From Vicinamibacteria bacterium (GTDB taxonomy: Bacteria > Acidobacteriota > Vicinamibacteria > Fen-336): 44,811 bases of DNA. How positions within the stretch are numbered: position 1 is the stretch's first letter; the number at the start of each line of letters is the position of its first letter. Of this stretch, positions 5,646 to 14,600 are shown piece by piece. A model generated the notes under the pieces. It had not been told where the DNA came from. It saw only the letters and a list, made by a program, of their open reading frames with translations, and did not search any database. The position numbers were made by a program, and so were the translations under genes. The stretch covers positions 1-44,811 of the forward strand of contig JAICEW010000009.1 of the NCBI GenBank assembly GCA_025923995.1, written 5' to 3'.

Positions 5646-7556
5646 ATGAAGCATTTCGCATGGGTCATGGTCGGAATCTGTTGCAGCGCGCCCCTCGGTG
5701 CGCAGGACGTCAATGTCTTCACGCCCTCGCAGCGGGGCGACGCGCCGATCTTCATGAATGGCCAGGTGGTGCGCATCGACCGCGCCGCCGGCACCATCAC
5801 GATCCGCAACAACGACGGGCGGCGCGTGCTCACCGTGGACCGGCAGGCACTGGGCGCGTTGGGCAACCTCAGGGTGGGCTCGAGCGTGATCCTCGGCCTG
5901 CGCGAGACGGGCTCAGGCGCGTCGGCGCGCCAGTTGGTCACGGACATCCGGCCCTCGGGCGCGGTCTCGCTCGGCGCCAGCCGCGTGTCCGCGAATGCGT
6001 CGCTGCTCGCGTCCGGCGCCCGCTCGATCGGGACGGCGCAGGTGGTCAGCACCGACCGCGCCTTGCGGCGGATGACGGTCGTCGACTCGACGGGCGCCAC
6101 CCGGGTGCTCGACGTGCGCGGCGGAGCCGTGGGCACGCTGGGCTCGCTCCGTGCGGGCGACTCGGTGTCGCTCGGCGTGGCGGCGCCCCTGGTCTCGGGC
6201 ACGCCCGCGGGCACGGTCACCTCGATCGACAGCCCGGGGCAGTCCGTGAACGCCACGACCGCGAGGGGCACCGCGCCCGCGAGCGGGAGGAACGCGAGCG
6301 GGGGCTTCTCGACGTCCGCGCCCTCGGCTACCGGCGGGACGGTGACGGTCTTCAACAACGATTCCCTCCCGCAGGCCCCGCGGCTGCCGGCGAGTCCCGA
6401 CAACGGGCTCAACCGGAACCCGGCGACGACGGGCGTGCAGCCCGCGCCGGGTGCGCAACCGATCCCGGGCGTGCAGGGTCCGACCGGCATGCAGCCGGTG
6501 CCGGGCGCACAGCCGATCCCCGGATCGACGGGCGGCGTCAGGACGCAGGCCATCCCCGGCACGCAGCCGATCCCTGGATCGACCGGCGGCCTCACGACCC
6601 AGCCCGTTCCCGGCGCGCAGCCACTGCCCGGCACGGGCGTGACGGGACAGAGCGCCGCGAACCCGGGCCTCGCGCCCCAGCCGGTGCCGGCGATTCCGGG
6701 TCAGCCGAGCGTCGACCCCGCGACCGGAATCGTGACCACGACGAATCCCGGCTTGTCTCCGCAGCCGGTTCCCGGATCCGGCGGCCAGAACGCCATCAAC
6801 TCGGGCGCGACCGGCGGGGTGTCCACGACCGCCAACCCCGGTGGCGTCGCGACCACCGGCCAGCCGACGACCGGCAGCACCGGCATTCCGGGCAACGTGG
6901 CGGTGCCCGGCGTCTCCGGCCTCACCGGCGGCATGAGCTCGCGCGGTGTGGGCAGCGGGAACACCGGTGGCGCCGGTGTGGGCACGACGGGCGGCCGTGG
7001 GGGCGGCGGTGCCACGAGTGGCGGCACGGCCACGGGCGGCGGAAGCCCGATCCTCTCCCCCTCCATCCCGCAGCTCGGTAGCGGCGGCTTCATGGGTGGC
7101 GGACTCAACAGCCAGATCCCCAGCATCCCGCCGTCCGCGGGGACGATGAACAGCCCGGTGCTGCCTGTGCCCGCGGTGCTGCCCAACTCGTACGCGCCGC
7201 AGACGCCGAACGAGGTCGCGGCCGTGCGCGAGCTGGCCTCGCGCGACTTCGACATGGCGGTCGCCGTGGTGGCCGCGCGCGCCTCCGAGGTCGACCGCGC
7301 CTGGGTCGCGTATCGCTCCCAGTGCGTCACCAGCACGGTGCCTCTCAACAACCGCGCTCGCGAGTGGTTCGCGGTGCTGGACGGCACGCTCATCGGTCCG
7401 AGCGAGGACGTCTGCGAGTCGAGCTACAACGAGGTCGCCCGCCTGGCCCAGGGCGTCCAGGCGTCGCTGGACATGGCGCGCGACACCGCCCGGCGCGCCG
7501 ACGTGCTGCCCGGGCGCATGCGCGACGTGCTCCAGAGGTACAACCTCGACCTCTAG
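5646..7556 (+). CDS. Secreted low-complexity protein with QPIPG repeats, unknown
   Basis: 636 residues. A signal peptide ends near residue 19 (PLGA before QDV). Residues 35-200 hold two or three small beta domains (GQVVRIDRAAGTITIRNNDG; VVSTDRALRRMTVVDSTG), comparable to the DUF5666-like domain of the sortase substrate at 1535. A repeat region follows, with many copies of (P/T)GAQPIPG or QPVPG, then a Gly/Thr/Ser-rich stretch. The last ~130 residues form a distinct helical, alanine-rich domain with two Cys (YRSQC, DVCESS) that could form a disulfide. No sorting signal or barrel is visible. It is probably an exported structural or surface protein. polX begins 4 bases after its stop. The family is not recognised. 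Confidence 0.75.
   Translation: MKHFAWVMVGICCSAPLGAQDVNVFTPSQRGDAPIFMNGQVVRIDRAAGTITIRNNDGRRVLTVDRQALGALGNLRVGSSVILGLRETGSGASARQLVTDIRPSGAVSLGASRVSANASLLASGARSIGTAQVVSTDRALRRMTVVDSTGATRVLDVRGGAVGTLGSLRAGDSVSLGVAAPLVSGTPAGTVTSIDSPGQSVNATTARGTAPASGRNASGGFSTSAPSATGGTVTVFNNDSLPQAPRLPASPDNGLNRNPATTGVQPAPGAQPIPGVQGPTGMQPVPGAQPIPGSTGGVRTQAIPGTQPIPGSTGGLTTQPVPGAQPLPGTGVTGQSAANPGLAPQPVPAIPGQPSVDPATGIVTTTNPGLSPQPVPGSGGQNAINSGATGGVSTTANPGGVATTGQPTTGSTGIPGNVAVPGVSGLTGGMSSRGVGSGNTGGAGVGTTGGRGGGGATSGGTATGGGSPILSPSIPQLGSGGFMGGGLNSQIPSIPPSAGTMNSPVLPVPAVLPNSYAPQTPNEVAAVRELASRDFDMAVAVVAARASEVDRAWVAYRSQCVTSTVPLNNRAREWFAVLDGTLIGPSEDVCESSYNEVARLAQGVQASLDMARDTARRADVLPGRMRDVLQRYNLDL
6440..6780. repeat. Degenerate repeats encoding (A/T)QPIPG motifs
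   Basis: Related units encode PGAQPIPG, PGTQPIPG, PGAQPLPG and PQPVPG, spaced 12-24 residues apart. The DNA copies differ at third positions, so the array is old or has been diversified. Confidence 0.6.
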
Positions 7557-7560
7557 ACCC

Positions 7561-9288
7561 ATGGCCGCAGCGCAGCCACCCCGGACGTCGCCGGCCGGCG
7601 ACCCGTTCGGGGTGGCTGCCGCGCTGCGTGAGATCGCCGCCCTGCTGGCCGTCGAGGGGGCCAGCCGCTTCAAGGTCCGCGCCTTCGAGCGCGGCGCCCG
7701 CACGATCGAAGCCCTCCCGGACGACCTGGCCGCGCTGGTGGCCGCTTCCGACCTCACGAAGCTGCCCGGCATCGGGCCCGTCATCGCCTCGACCATCGCG
7801 GAGGTCGTCCGCACCGGCCGCAGCACCCTCCTCGACGACCTGCGCAGGCGCCTCCCGCCCGGCGTCGCCGAGCTGAGCGCGGTGCTGAGCCTGCCGAAGA
7901 TCCGCACGCTGCACGAAGCCCTCGGCATCGGATCCCTCGCCGATCTGGAGGCGGCCTGCCGCGAGGGGCGCGTGCGCACGGTGAAGGGGTTCGGCGAGAA
8001 GACCGAGCGGAAGCTCCTCGACGCCCTGGCCGCGCGCGCGGCGCGGGGACGCGCCCTCCTGCTGCACCAGGCCGAGGAGACGGCGGCGTCGCTGCGGCGG
8101 ATGCTGGCGGCGGTGCCAGGCGTCCAGCGAGTGGAGATCGCGGGCGCGCTGAGGCGGCGAGCCGAGGTGAGCGAGAGCCTGTGCGCCGTGCTCGCGGCCG
8201 AAGACGTCGCCGCGACGCTGGACCGTCTCGCGAGCGACACGCAGTTCCAGCCGGACGCGCTCCGCCCGGGGCTCGCGTCGCTGCGGACGCCCGGCAGCGT
8301 GCCGATCGAGGTCCGCGTCGTCGAGCCGGAGCGCTTCGCGGCCATCTGGCTGTGGGAATCGAGCGCACCCGCACATCGCGAGGCTCTCCGGGATCGTGCC
8401 AGGCGCCGCGGGCTCGCGCTGACGGAAGAGGGACTCGAGGGCGCGCCCGCTCCGACCGAGGAGGCGATCTACGAAGCGCTGGGCCTGCCGTTCATCGAGG
8501 CCGAGCTGCGGGAGGGCTCGGGCGAGGTCGAGACCGCCGAGCGCGGCCTCCAGCCGCCGCTGCTGACGCGCGACGACCTGCGAGGCGCCGTGCACTGCCA
8601 CACCGACGCCTCGGACGGCCGCCATACGCTCGAGCAGATGGCCCGCGCGGCCGAGGCGATGGGGCTGGAGTACATCACCGTGACCGATCACTCCCCCGCC
8701 GCCTTCTACGCCAACGGCCTGAGCGCCGAACGGCTGTTGCGCCAGTGGGACGAGATCGAGCGCGTGCAGGCGCGCGTCTCGGTGCGCCTGCTGCGCGGCG
8801 TCGAGTGCGACATCCTCGAGGACGGCTCGCTCGACTGCCCGCCGGACCTGCTGGAGCGGCTCGACGTCGTGGTGGCCAGCATCCACCAGCGTCATCGCAT
8901 GGACCGGGAGCGGATGACGCGGCGCATCGTGGCCGCGATGCGCCAACCGTGGTTCAAGGTGTGGGGACACGGCCTCGGGCGGTACGTCCTGCGGCGGCCG
9001 CCGGTCGACTGCGACATGGACGCCGTGCTGGACGCCATCGCGGGCTCGCGCGCGGCGATCGAGATCAACGGCGACCCGCACCGGCTGGACCTGGAGCCGC
9101 GGTGGCTGCGCGAGGCCCGCCAGCGCGGTATCCGGTTCGTGGCCTCGTGCGACGCCCACTCGACCCGCGGACTCCACAACCTGCGCTTCGCGGTCGATAT
9201 GGCGCGGCGTGCGGGCCTGGCCCGGACGGACGTGCTCAACACGCTCCCCGTGGAGGCGTTCGCGGCCGAGGTCCGGCCGGCGCGCTGA
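7561..9288 (+). CDS. polX: PolX-family protein with degenerate polymerase site and intact PHP domain
   Basis: 575 residues, the normal length for bacterial PolX. It has the N-terminal 8-kDa and helix-hairpin-helix region (KLPGIGPVIASTIAEV; VKGFGEKTERKLL), the nucleotidyltransferase fold, and a C-terminal PHP domain from about residue 340. The PHP metal ligands are present: HCHTDASDG, TVTDHSP, GVECDI, ASIHQ, WGHGLGR and CDAHS. In the polymerase domain the usual GSxRR is AGALRRR (near 194). The DxD that should follow is replaced (AEVSESLCAV), and the third Asp is Glu (PIEVRVV). The protein is therefore likely a PHP nuclease or phosphoesterase in DNA repair without polymerase activity (inference). 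It is co-transcribed with the secreted protein upstream. Confidence 0.85.
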   Translation: MAAAQPPRTSPAGDPFGVAAALREIAALLAVEGASRFKVRAFERGARTIEALPDDLAALVAASDLTKLPGIGPVIASTIAEVVRTGRSTLLDDLRRRLPPGVAELSAVLSLPKIRTLHEALGIGSLADLEAACREGRVRTVKGFGEKTERKLLDALAARAARGRALLLHQAEETAASLRRMLAAVPGVQRVEIAGALRRRAEVSESLCAVLAAEDVAATLDRLASDTQFQPDALRPGLASLRTPGSVPIEVRVVEPERFAAIWLWESSAPAHREALRDRARRRGLALTEEGLEGAPAPTEEAIYEALGLPFIEAELREGSGEVETAERGLQPPLLTRDDLRGAVHCHTDASDGRHTLEQMARAAEAMGLEYITVTDHSPAAFYANGLSAERLLRQWDEIERVQARVSVRLLRGVECDILEDGSLDCPPDLLERLDVVVASIHQRHRMDRERMTRRIVAAMRQPWFKVWGHGLGRYVLRRPPVDCDMDAVLDAIAGSRAAIEINGDPHRLDLEPRWLREARQRGIRFVASCDAHSTRGLHNLRFAVDMARRAGLARTDVLNTLPVEAFAAEVRPAR

Positions 9289-9290
9289 CG

Positions 9291-9305
9291 CGGCACCGAT
9301 CCTGC
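9291..9305 (+). promoter_or_regulatory. Sigma-54-like promoter of the YqjE/YqjD operon
   Basis: CGGCACCGATCCTGC followed by A keeps GG and GC at the right spacing, with C for T at two positions. The same 16 bases (CGGCACCGATCCTGCA) recur on the minus strand at 21167-21182. The predicted start near 9317 gives a 121-base leader. Confidence 0.55.
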
Positions 9306-9437
9306 ATCTACCCACTCTGTCGCCGCGCCAGATCCTTCCGGCTGCCGCAGGAAAGCGCCGGAAACCTCGTCCCTGGATGACACCAGCGCGCGGCACGTTC
9401 GACGAGCTTTGAACATTCGGGGTGGAGGAGGTACGTG

Positions 9438-9845
9438 ATGGCGTCCGCGGCTTCAACAGGGCGTCCGGCGGTCGAAGAGGGCCTGCGGTCCCTGCTGGGA
9501 GACGTCGTCGACCACGTCCGGGCCCTGGTGCGCCTCGAGCTGGCGCTGGCCCGCGACGAGGTCCGGCGAGCCCTGGCCTCGCTGCGCCACGGCGTGATGC
9601 TCCTCGCGGCCGGCATCCTGGTCGGTGCGCTCGGCCTGCTCTCGCTGATGGCCGCCCTCGTCGCCGCGCTGGCCACGGTGTGGCCGGTATGGCTGGCCGC
9701 TGCGACCGTGGGCCTCGCGCTCGCGGTCACCGGCGGCCTGCTGGCGCGGGCGGCGGTCTCGGGGCTGACGCTCGAGGAGGTGCGGCCCTCCGCCACGTTC
9801 GAAACGCTCGAGGAGACGAAGGCATGGCTGAAGTCGCGGACGTGA
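9438..9845 (+). CDS. YqjE/phage-holin-like membrane protein
   Basis: 135 residues. An N-terminal amphipathic helix (about 14-45, LLGDVVDHVRALVRLELALA) is followed by two membrane segments (about 50-75 and 80-105) and a short acidic tail. This is the layout of DUF1469/YqjE 'phage holin family' proteins of the inner membrane, found with YqjD-type proteins. AGGAGG lies just before the start. A GTG at 9435 is also in frame, giving MMAS. The 3' end overlaps the next gene by 22 bases. It is the first gene of a three-gene stress-type operon. Confidence 0.8.
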   Translation: MASAASTGRPAVEEGLRSLLGDVVDHVRALVRLELALARDEVRRALASLRHGVMLLAAGILVGALGLLSLMAALVAALATVWPVWLAAATVGLALAVTGGLLARAAVSGLTLEEVRPSATFETLEETKAWLKSRT

Positions 9846-10327
9846 CGAAGGCGGTTGTGCGCGCGGAGCCGCCGCAGGAAGAGGCGCTGCGCCGCCTGAT
9901 CGAGCAGGAGCGTTTGGCGCTCGACCACACGCTCGACCGGCTGGGCGACCGCGTCCGCGAGACGCTCGACTGGCGCCGGGCCGCTGCGCGGCACCGGGGT
10001 GCGCTGGTCGCGGCGGCCGGTAGCGCGACGCTGTTCGGGCTCTGGCGCTGGCGACGCCGCCGCTCTCCCGCCGACCGTGCCGCGGCCGCGATCGTGGACG
10101 GCGCGCGCGAGGTCACGTCGCGGGCCTGCGAGATGCTCGGCACGCTGGGCTCCGCCGTCTCCGTGAGGCGGCGGGCCCCGCGCTTCCTGATGGGATCGCT
10201 CGCCGCGGCGGCCGCGCGGGCGGCCGTCAAGTGGTGGGACGAAGGCAGGGCCGGCGCCTCGCAGCGATCGCCGGATGAAGGGGTACCTGAGGAGGAACGA
10301 TGGAGACTCGAGAGGAAAATGTCGTGA
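9824..10327 (+). CDS. DUF3618-like membrane-associated protein
   Basis: 167 residues. It starts with a helical segment (EEALRRLIEQERLALDHTL; RLGDRVRETLDWR) resembling the short repeat of DUF3618 proteins. One probable transmembrane segment follows (near 60-78, RGALVAAAGSATLFGLW), then basic and alanine-rich helices. The middle gene of the YqjE-DUF3618-YqjD arrangement often has this form. It overlaps both neighbours (22 and 28 bases). The biochemical role is unknown. Confidence 0.7.
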   Translation: MAEVADVTKAVVRAEPPQEEALRRLIEQERLALDHTLDRLGDRVRETLDWRRAAARHRGALVAAAGSATLFGLWRWRRRRSPADRAAAAIVDGAREVTSRACEMLGTLGSAVSVRRRAPRFLMGSLAAAAARAAVKWWDEGRAGASQRSPDEGVPEEERWRLERKMS

Positions 10328-10710
10328 ACCGTCCGACGACGCCGCGCGCTGCGCGGTTCGACGCAGCCGTGCGCGACACGACCGAGGCCGCGGCGCGCGC
10401 CGCCGAGGAGGGCGCCGAGGACCTGAAGGCGCGTGTGACCGACACGGTCAACCGTGCGAAGGACAAGCTGACGGACGCGTACGAGAAGAGCTCCGACGCC
10501 GCGACGCGGGCGTACTCGCGCGCGATGGACTACAGCCGTGAGAACCCCCGGACGGCCACCCTGGTCGCGCTGGGGGCAGGGATCGGCGTGGGCATGCTGG
10601 TCGGAGCCAGCATGGGCAGCGGACGCAGCCGCAGCTACCGGAGGATGTTCCCGAGCATGGCGCTGGCCGTCGCGGACGCGGTGCTGGACGTCTTCGAACA
10701 CCGCCGCTGA
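10300..10710 (+). CDS. YqjD/ElaB-like protein (DUF883 type)
   Basis: 136 residues. A long alanine/glutamate/lysine-rich helix (about 15-75) is followed by the block SRENPRTATLVALGAGIGVG, a glycine-zipper C-terminal membrane anchor typical of ElaB/YqjD/DUF883 proteins. In E. coli these tail-anchored inner-membrane proteins appear in stationary phase and bind ribosomes. Here a further ~25 residues follow the anchor. GAGGAGG lies 5 bases before the ATG. It is the last gene of the operon, and a hairpin follows. Confidence 0.82.
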   Translation: METREENVVNRPTTPRAARFDAAVRDTTEAAARAAEEGAEDLKARVTDTVNRAKDKLTDAYEKSSDAATRAYSRAMDYSRENPRTATLVALGAGIGVGMLVGASMGSGRSRSYRRMFPSMALAVADAVLDVFEHRR

Positions 10711-10720
10711 CACGAGGATC

Positions 10721-10757
10721 GCCGCCCGGAAACGCGGGAGGGGCGTCTCCGGGCGGC
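10721..10757 (+). terminator. 10-bp GC hairpin after the YqjD-like gene
   Basis: GCCGCCCGGA and TCCGGGCGGC pair perfectly around a 17-base loop, between the DUF883-type stop and the GTG of the next gene. There is no T-tract; it is likely a partial terminator. Confidence 0.55.
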
Positions 10758-10779
10758 CGATCTGGGGCAGGATGACGGG

Positions 10780-11448
10780 GTGAAGGACCGCATCTTCATC
10801 CTCTCGCCCGCCTCCACCAGCGGGGAGCGCGCGCGCATCCTGATGCGTGACGAGGCTCGCTTCGACCTCGCTCAGCGGCTGCGCAGCCCTTCGGGCGCGC
10901 CGCTGGGCGAGGTCTTTTCGTTCCTCAGCGGGCTGTACTTCCGCGGCAAGCTCACCTACGCGACGGCTTTCGCCCGGCCGCCCGCCGCGCTGCCCGCCGG
11001 CGTGTTCGTCGTCACGCCCTGCCAGGGCCTGGTCCCCCCCCAGCAGAACGTGGACCTGGCGGGCCTGCGCCGCTATGCCTCGGTCCCGATCGCCACGACC
11101 GAGCCGCGCTATCGCACGCCCCTGCTGCGCGACCTCACGTGGCTCACGGGCATCGCGCCCGACGCCGAGATCGTGCTGCTGGGGAGCATCGCGACGGACA
11201 AGTACGTCGAGCCCCTGCAGGCCGTGTTCGGCGAGCGGGTGCTGCTGCCGGCGGACTTCGCGGGCCGCGGCGACATGAGCCGCGGGGGCCTGCTCCTCCG
11301 CTGCGTCGAGGAGGGGCGCGAGCTCACGTACGTGCCGGTCGCCGGCGCCCTCCGCCACGGGCCCCGCCCGCAGCGCCTCGAGCCGCGGGCCGGGATCCTG
11401 AAGAGGGCGATCGACCGGTCGCGACGGTCCAGGTCGGATTCGTCGTAG
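10780..11448 (+). CDS. Conserved hypothetical protein, no recognised domain
   Basis: 222 residues, GTG start, weak ribosome site. It begins RIFILSPASTSGERARILM and has an alpha/beta look, with TPCQGLVPPQQNVDL, VPIATTEPRYRTPLLRDL and AEIVLLGSIATDKYVEPL as the most structured segments. There is no signal peptide or membrane segment. The composition suggests a soluble cytoplasmic protein with a Rossmann-like core. I recall similar uncharacterised proteins but cannot name a function. It is convergent to the small gene at 11459, 10 bases away. Confidence 0.7.
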   Translation: MKDRIFILSPASTSGERARILMRDEARFDLAQRLRSPSGAPLGEVFSFLSGLYFRGKLTYATAFARPPAALPAGVFVVTPCQGLVPPQQNVDLAGLRRYASVPIATTEPRYRTPLLRDLTWLTGIAPDAEIVLLGSIATDKYVEPLQAVFGERVLLPADFAGRGDMSRGGLLLRCVEEGRELTYVPVAGALRHGPRPQRLEPRAGILKRAIDRSRRSRSDSS

Positions 11449-11458
11449 CGGCCTGACC

Positions 11459-11602
11459 TCAGTTCGCGCGCCGGCGGCGGAACCGGCGTGTGCCCTGGTT
11501 GCCCATCGCGCCGACCGCGCCCGGGCCCTTGGGCCGGGTCTCCTCCGGCTCGGAGGTGCTCACACGCGTCTGCTTCTTGCGGCGGATCGGCTTGCCGGCC
11601 AT
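11459..11602 (-). CDS. Small basic protein downstream of the TamB-Omp85 gene
   Basis: 47 residues: a lysine/arginine-rich start (MAGKPIRRKKQTRVST), an acidic/proline middle and a C-terminus ending RRFRRRRAN. AAGGAGG precedes the ATG by about 7 bases, and the start lies 11 bases past the stop of the large TamB-Omp85 gene, so it shares that transcript. No family was recognised. The basic C-terminus could bind RNA or membrane surfaces (speculative). Confidence 0.6.
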   Translation of the reverse strand: MAGKPIRRKKQTRVSTSEPEETRPKGPGAVGAMGNQGTRRFRRRRAN

Positions 11603-11613
11603 CGCGTCCTCCT

Positions 11614-14600
11614 TCAGAAAGCCTGTCCCAGGCTGAAGAACCACTGGAATGCGCGGTCGTCCCGCCGCTTGTTCAGGGGGAAGCCGAAGTCGATGCGGAG
11701 CAGGCCCACCGGCGAGTCGTAGCGCAGCCCCGCCCCGATCGAATGGCGCAGCTTGAAGGTCCACAGGTCCTTCGCGTCGGCGTAGACGTTGCCGCCGTCG
11801 TAGAACGCGGCCAGGCCGAGCCCGCTCGGGTGCCGGTAGCGGATCTCCTGGTTGAGGATGAGCATCGCCTCGCCGCCGCGCGAGACGCCCTGGATCGGCC
11901 CGGGCGGCCCCACGGAATCGGTGGCGAAGCCGCGCAGGCTGTTGGCGCCGCCGGCGCGGAAGCCCTCCGTCGACCGCCCGAAGAGCGCGGTCTGGAACGC
12001 GATCTGCTCGTCCAGCCCGGCCGCCCAGCCGATGCGGTACGCCTGGGCCCACGTCAGCCACTCGCCGACGGGGCGCGCCAGGAACGCCTGGCCGGTGCCC
12101 TTGAAGAACTGGAAGTCGGAGCCCAGCAGAGTGGGACCCACCTCCAGGCTGAGGCTCAGGAACATGCCCTCGCGCGCGTCGAGCGTGCTGTCGCGCGTCT
12201 CGCGCAGGGCCGAGGCCTGGATGCTGGAGAGCGTCTGCTCGAAGTGCCGGTGCACGCTCTCGATCGTCTTGAAGCGGTAACCCAGCAGGAAGTCCCACTT
12301 GAGCGGCGCCCGCAGGGAGTGCTGGATCTCGAAGCCCTGCCGCCGCTCCGTGTCCGGGATGGTGGCCGGCGTCAGCACGGGCCCCTCCTCGCTGAGCAGC
12401 AGGAAGTCCTCCTCCTCCCGGAACAGCGCCCCCGTGATCTCGGCCGACTTCCCCAGCGCCGGCAGGTGCAGCGAGCCGCGCGCCTCGCGCACGTCGGCAC
12501 CGCCGCGGAACCGCGCTCCGATCGCCAGCGCCGTGCCCGCGATGTTGCCGACCTCGGCGTCCACCAGCCCCGAGAACCCCTCCTCCGGGTTGTGCCGGAC
12601 GTCGTACTGCAGCGTGTACGGGCCCTGCTCCCGCACCTCCACGGTGATGGTCGCGCGCTCGTCGGAGGAGGCCGTGGCCGCGGCGCGCCGGAAGACGTCG
12701 AGGTCCAGCAGGCGCCGCTCCAGCAGCGTGAGCTTGCGCGGGTCGAGCGGGTCTCCCGCCTTGAACGGGAGGACGCGGCGGACGGTGGCCTCCCGGGTGC
12801 GCCGCAGCCCCTTGAACACCACGTCCCCCACGAACTGCTGCGGGCCCTCGACGATGCGCAGCACCAGGTCCAGGTCCGTCTCCTGCGGCTCCAGCCGCGG
12901 CTGGACGCGCACGCCCGCGAACCCGCGCTCGAGGTAGTACGCGCGGATGCGCTGCACCGCGTCCTCGACCGGCATCGGGTCGTAGGGGTGGCCGGTCTCG
13001 ATGCGCGCGGCGTCGGCCAGCTCCGTCTCGTCCCGGGTGGCGCCTTCGAAGCGCACGTCCCCCAGCAGGGCCTGCGGACCTTCCTCGACCGCGACGTCGA
13101 TCGTGACGGACGAGCGGTCCTCCGACTCGCTCACCCGCGGCAACTCCACGCGGGCCTGCAGGTAGTGGTGCTCGCGGTAGAGCGCGACGATCCGCTCGCG
13201 CGCCTCCCGCGGATCGCCCAGCAGGGCCGCCTCGCCGCCCGCGGCGGCCACCAGCTGCCCGGAGGACAGCGCCGCCGCTCCGGTGAAGCGCACCTCGCGC
13301 ACGACGGCCGGATCGCCGAGCGCGACCTGGAACACGATGGTGCGCGCGGCCTGGTTTCCGCGGACCTCCGTCGTCACGCGCGCCTTCACGTACCCGCGCC
13401 GGTGCGCTTCCTCCAGCAGGCGGGCGCGGCCGTTCTCGATCGCTTCCTCCTCGAAGAAGGACCGCAGGATGTCGGCCGTGAGGTCCGGCGGAGTCGCCAT
13501 CCCCTCCACCATCCACGCGTAGCGCGGCCCGGGCCGCGCCTCGATCACGCCGACCGTGCCTTCGAGGTCCGCGGACGCGAGGGCCTCCAGGTAGCCGGCG
13601 GAGTGCATCAGGTCCTGCACCGCCTCGGACTCGTCCTGGAGGCGCCAGAAGGTGGCGCGGCTGCCTTCCTCCACGCGCAGGCGCCGGCGCGCGGCGTCTT
13701 GCAGCTCCGCCGGAACGCCCGCGAGGCGCACCTCGGTCAGCTCGACCGAGTCGTCGGCGGCGCGGCGACGCCCTCCGCCGGGCCCCCTGCGGTCGCCCCC
13801 CCAGCGCCAGCGCTGGCCGACGCCGTAGTTGTACGTTCCGTCGTCCCCGTACTGGATCTTGGCGGAGACCTCGCGGCCGAGCCGGAAGCGGTACTGCCCC
13901 TCGAAGAAGCGGGCCTCGGGGTCGTTGAGCCCCACCGAGTAGATGAGCTTCAGCTGCGGCGTCAGCAGCTTGCCGAACGTGAAGCGCGCGCCGGGGTCGT
14001 CCTCGCGCGCCAGCAGCTGGGGCTGGATGTCCACCTGGTCCAGCCCCAGGTCGCGCAGGCTCCGGGACAGGCCGCGCGTGAGGCGTCCGGCCAGCAGCAC
14101 CGCGGTGTGCTCGCCCGCCGCCCACGCCGCCCCGCTGCCCGAGTCGAGCACGCCCCGGCGGCCGGTCGCGATCAGGCTCGCGATCTCGCGCTCGGAGTAC
14201 GAGGGGTCCGAGCGCAGGTCGAGCGTCGGACGCTCCAGCGGGCCGCTCGCGATGGCGGTCACGCGCACGTCCTCCTCTTCGATCTGGGAGATGACGGTCT
14301 CGGCCGTGATCGCGATCTCGGGATCGAGGGAGCCGTTGTACGTGAGGCTGCCGTTGCGGATCGTGAACTCGCGCGTCTGCAGGAACACCTTGCCGCCCTG
14401 GCGCACGTCCAGCCGGCCGAAGGGCGCGGGATAGCGGGCGTCCCCGCGAATGCGCAGGCGACCGCTCGCCTCCAGCTCCGCCAGGTTGTTGCGTACGATC
14501 ATGGGCCGGTCCGTCACCGCGGTGAGGTCGAGGGCGACCGACTCCAGGAACGGCGAGCGGGTAGCGGGCGGCGGCGGCACGCTGGGGGCCCACAGCGTGT

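Noticed and set aside
6440-6780. Possible CRISPR-like or satellite array
   Set aside because: The units are degenerate, in frame and coding (QPIPG motifs), without conserved repeats or unique equal spacers.
5913-8345. An 810-codon minus-strand frame across the secreted protein and polX
   Set aside because: Shadow frame spanning two real plus-strand genes and their gap.
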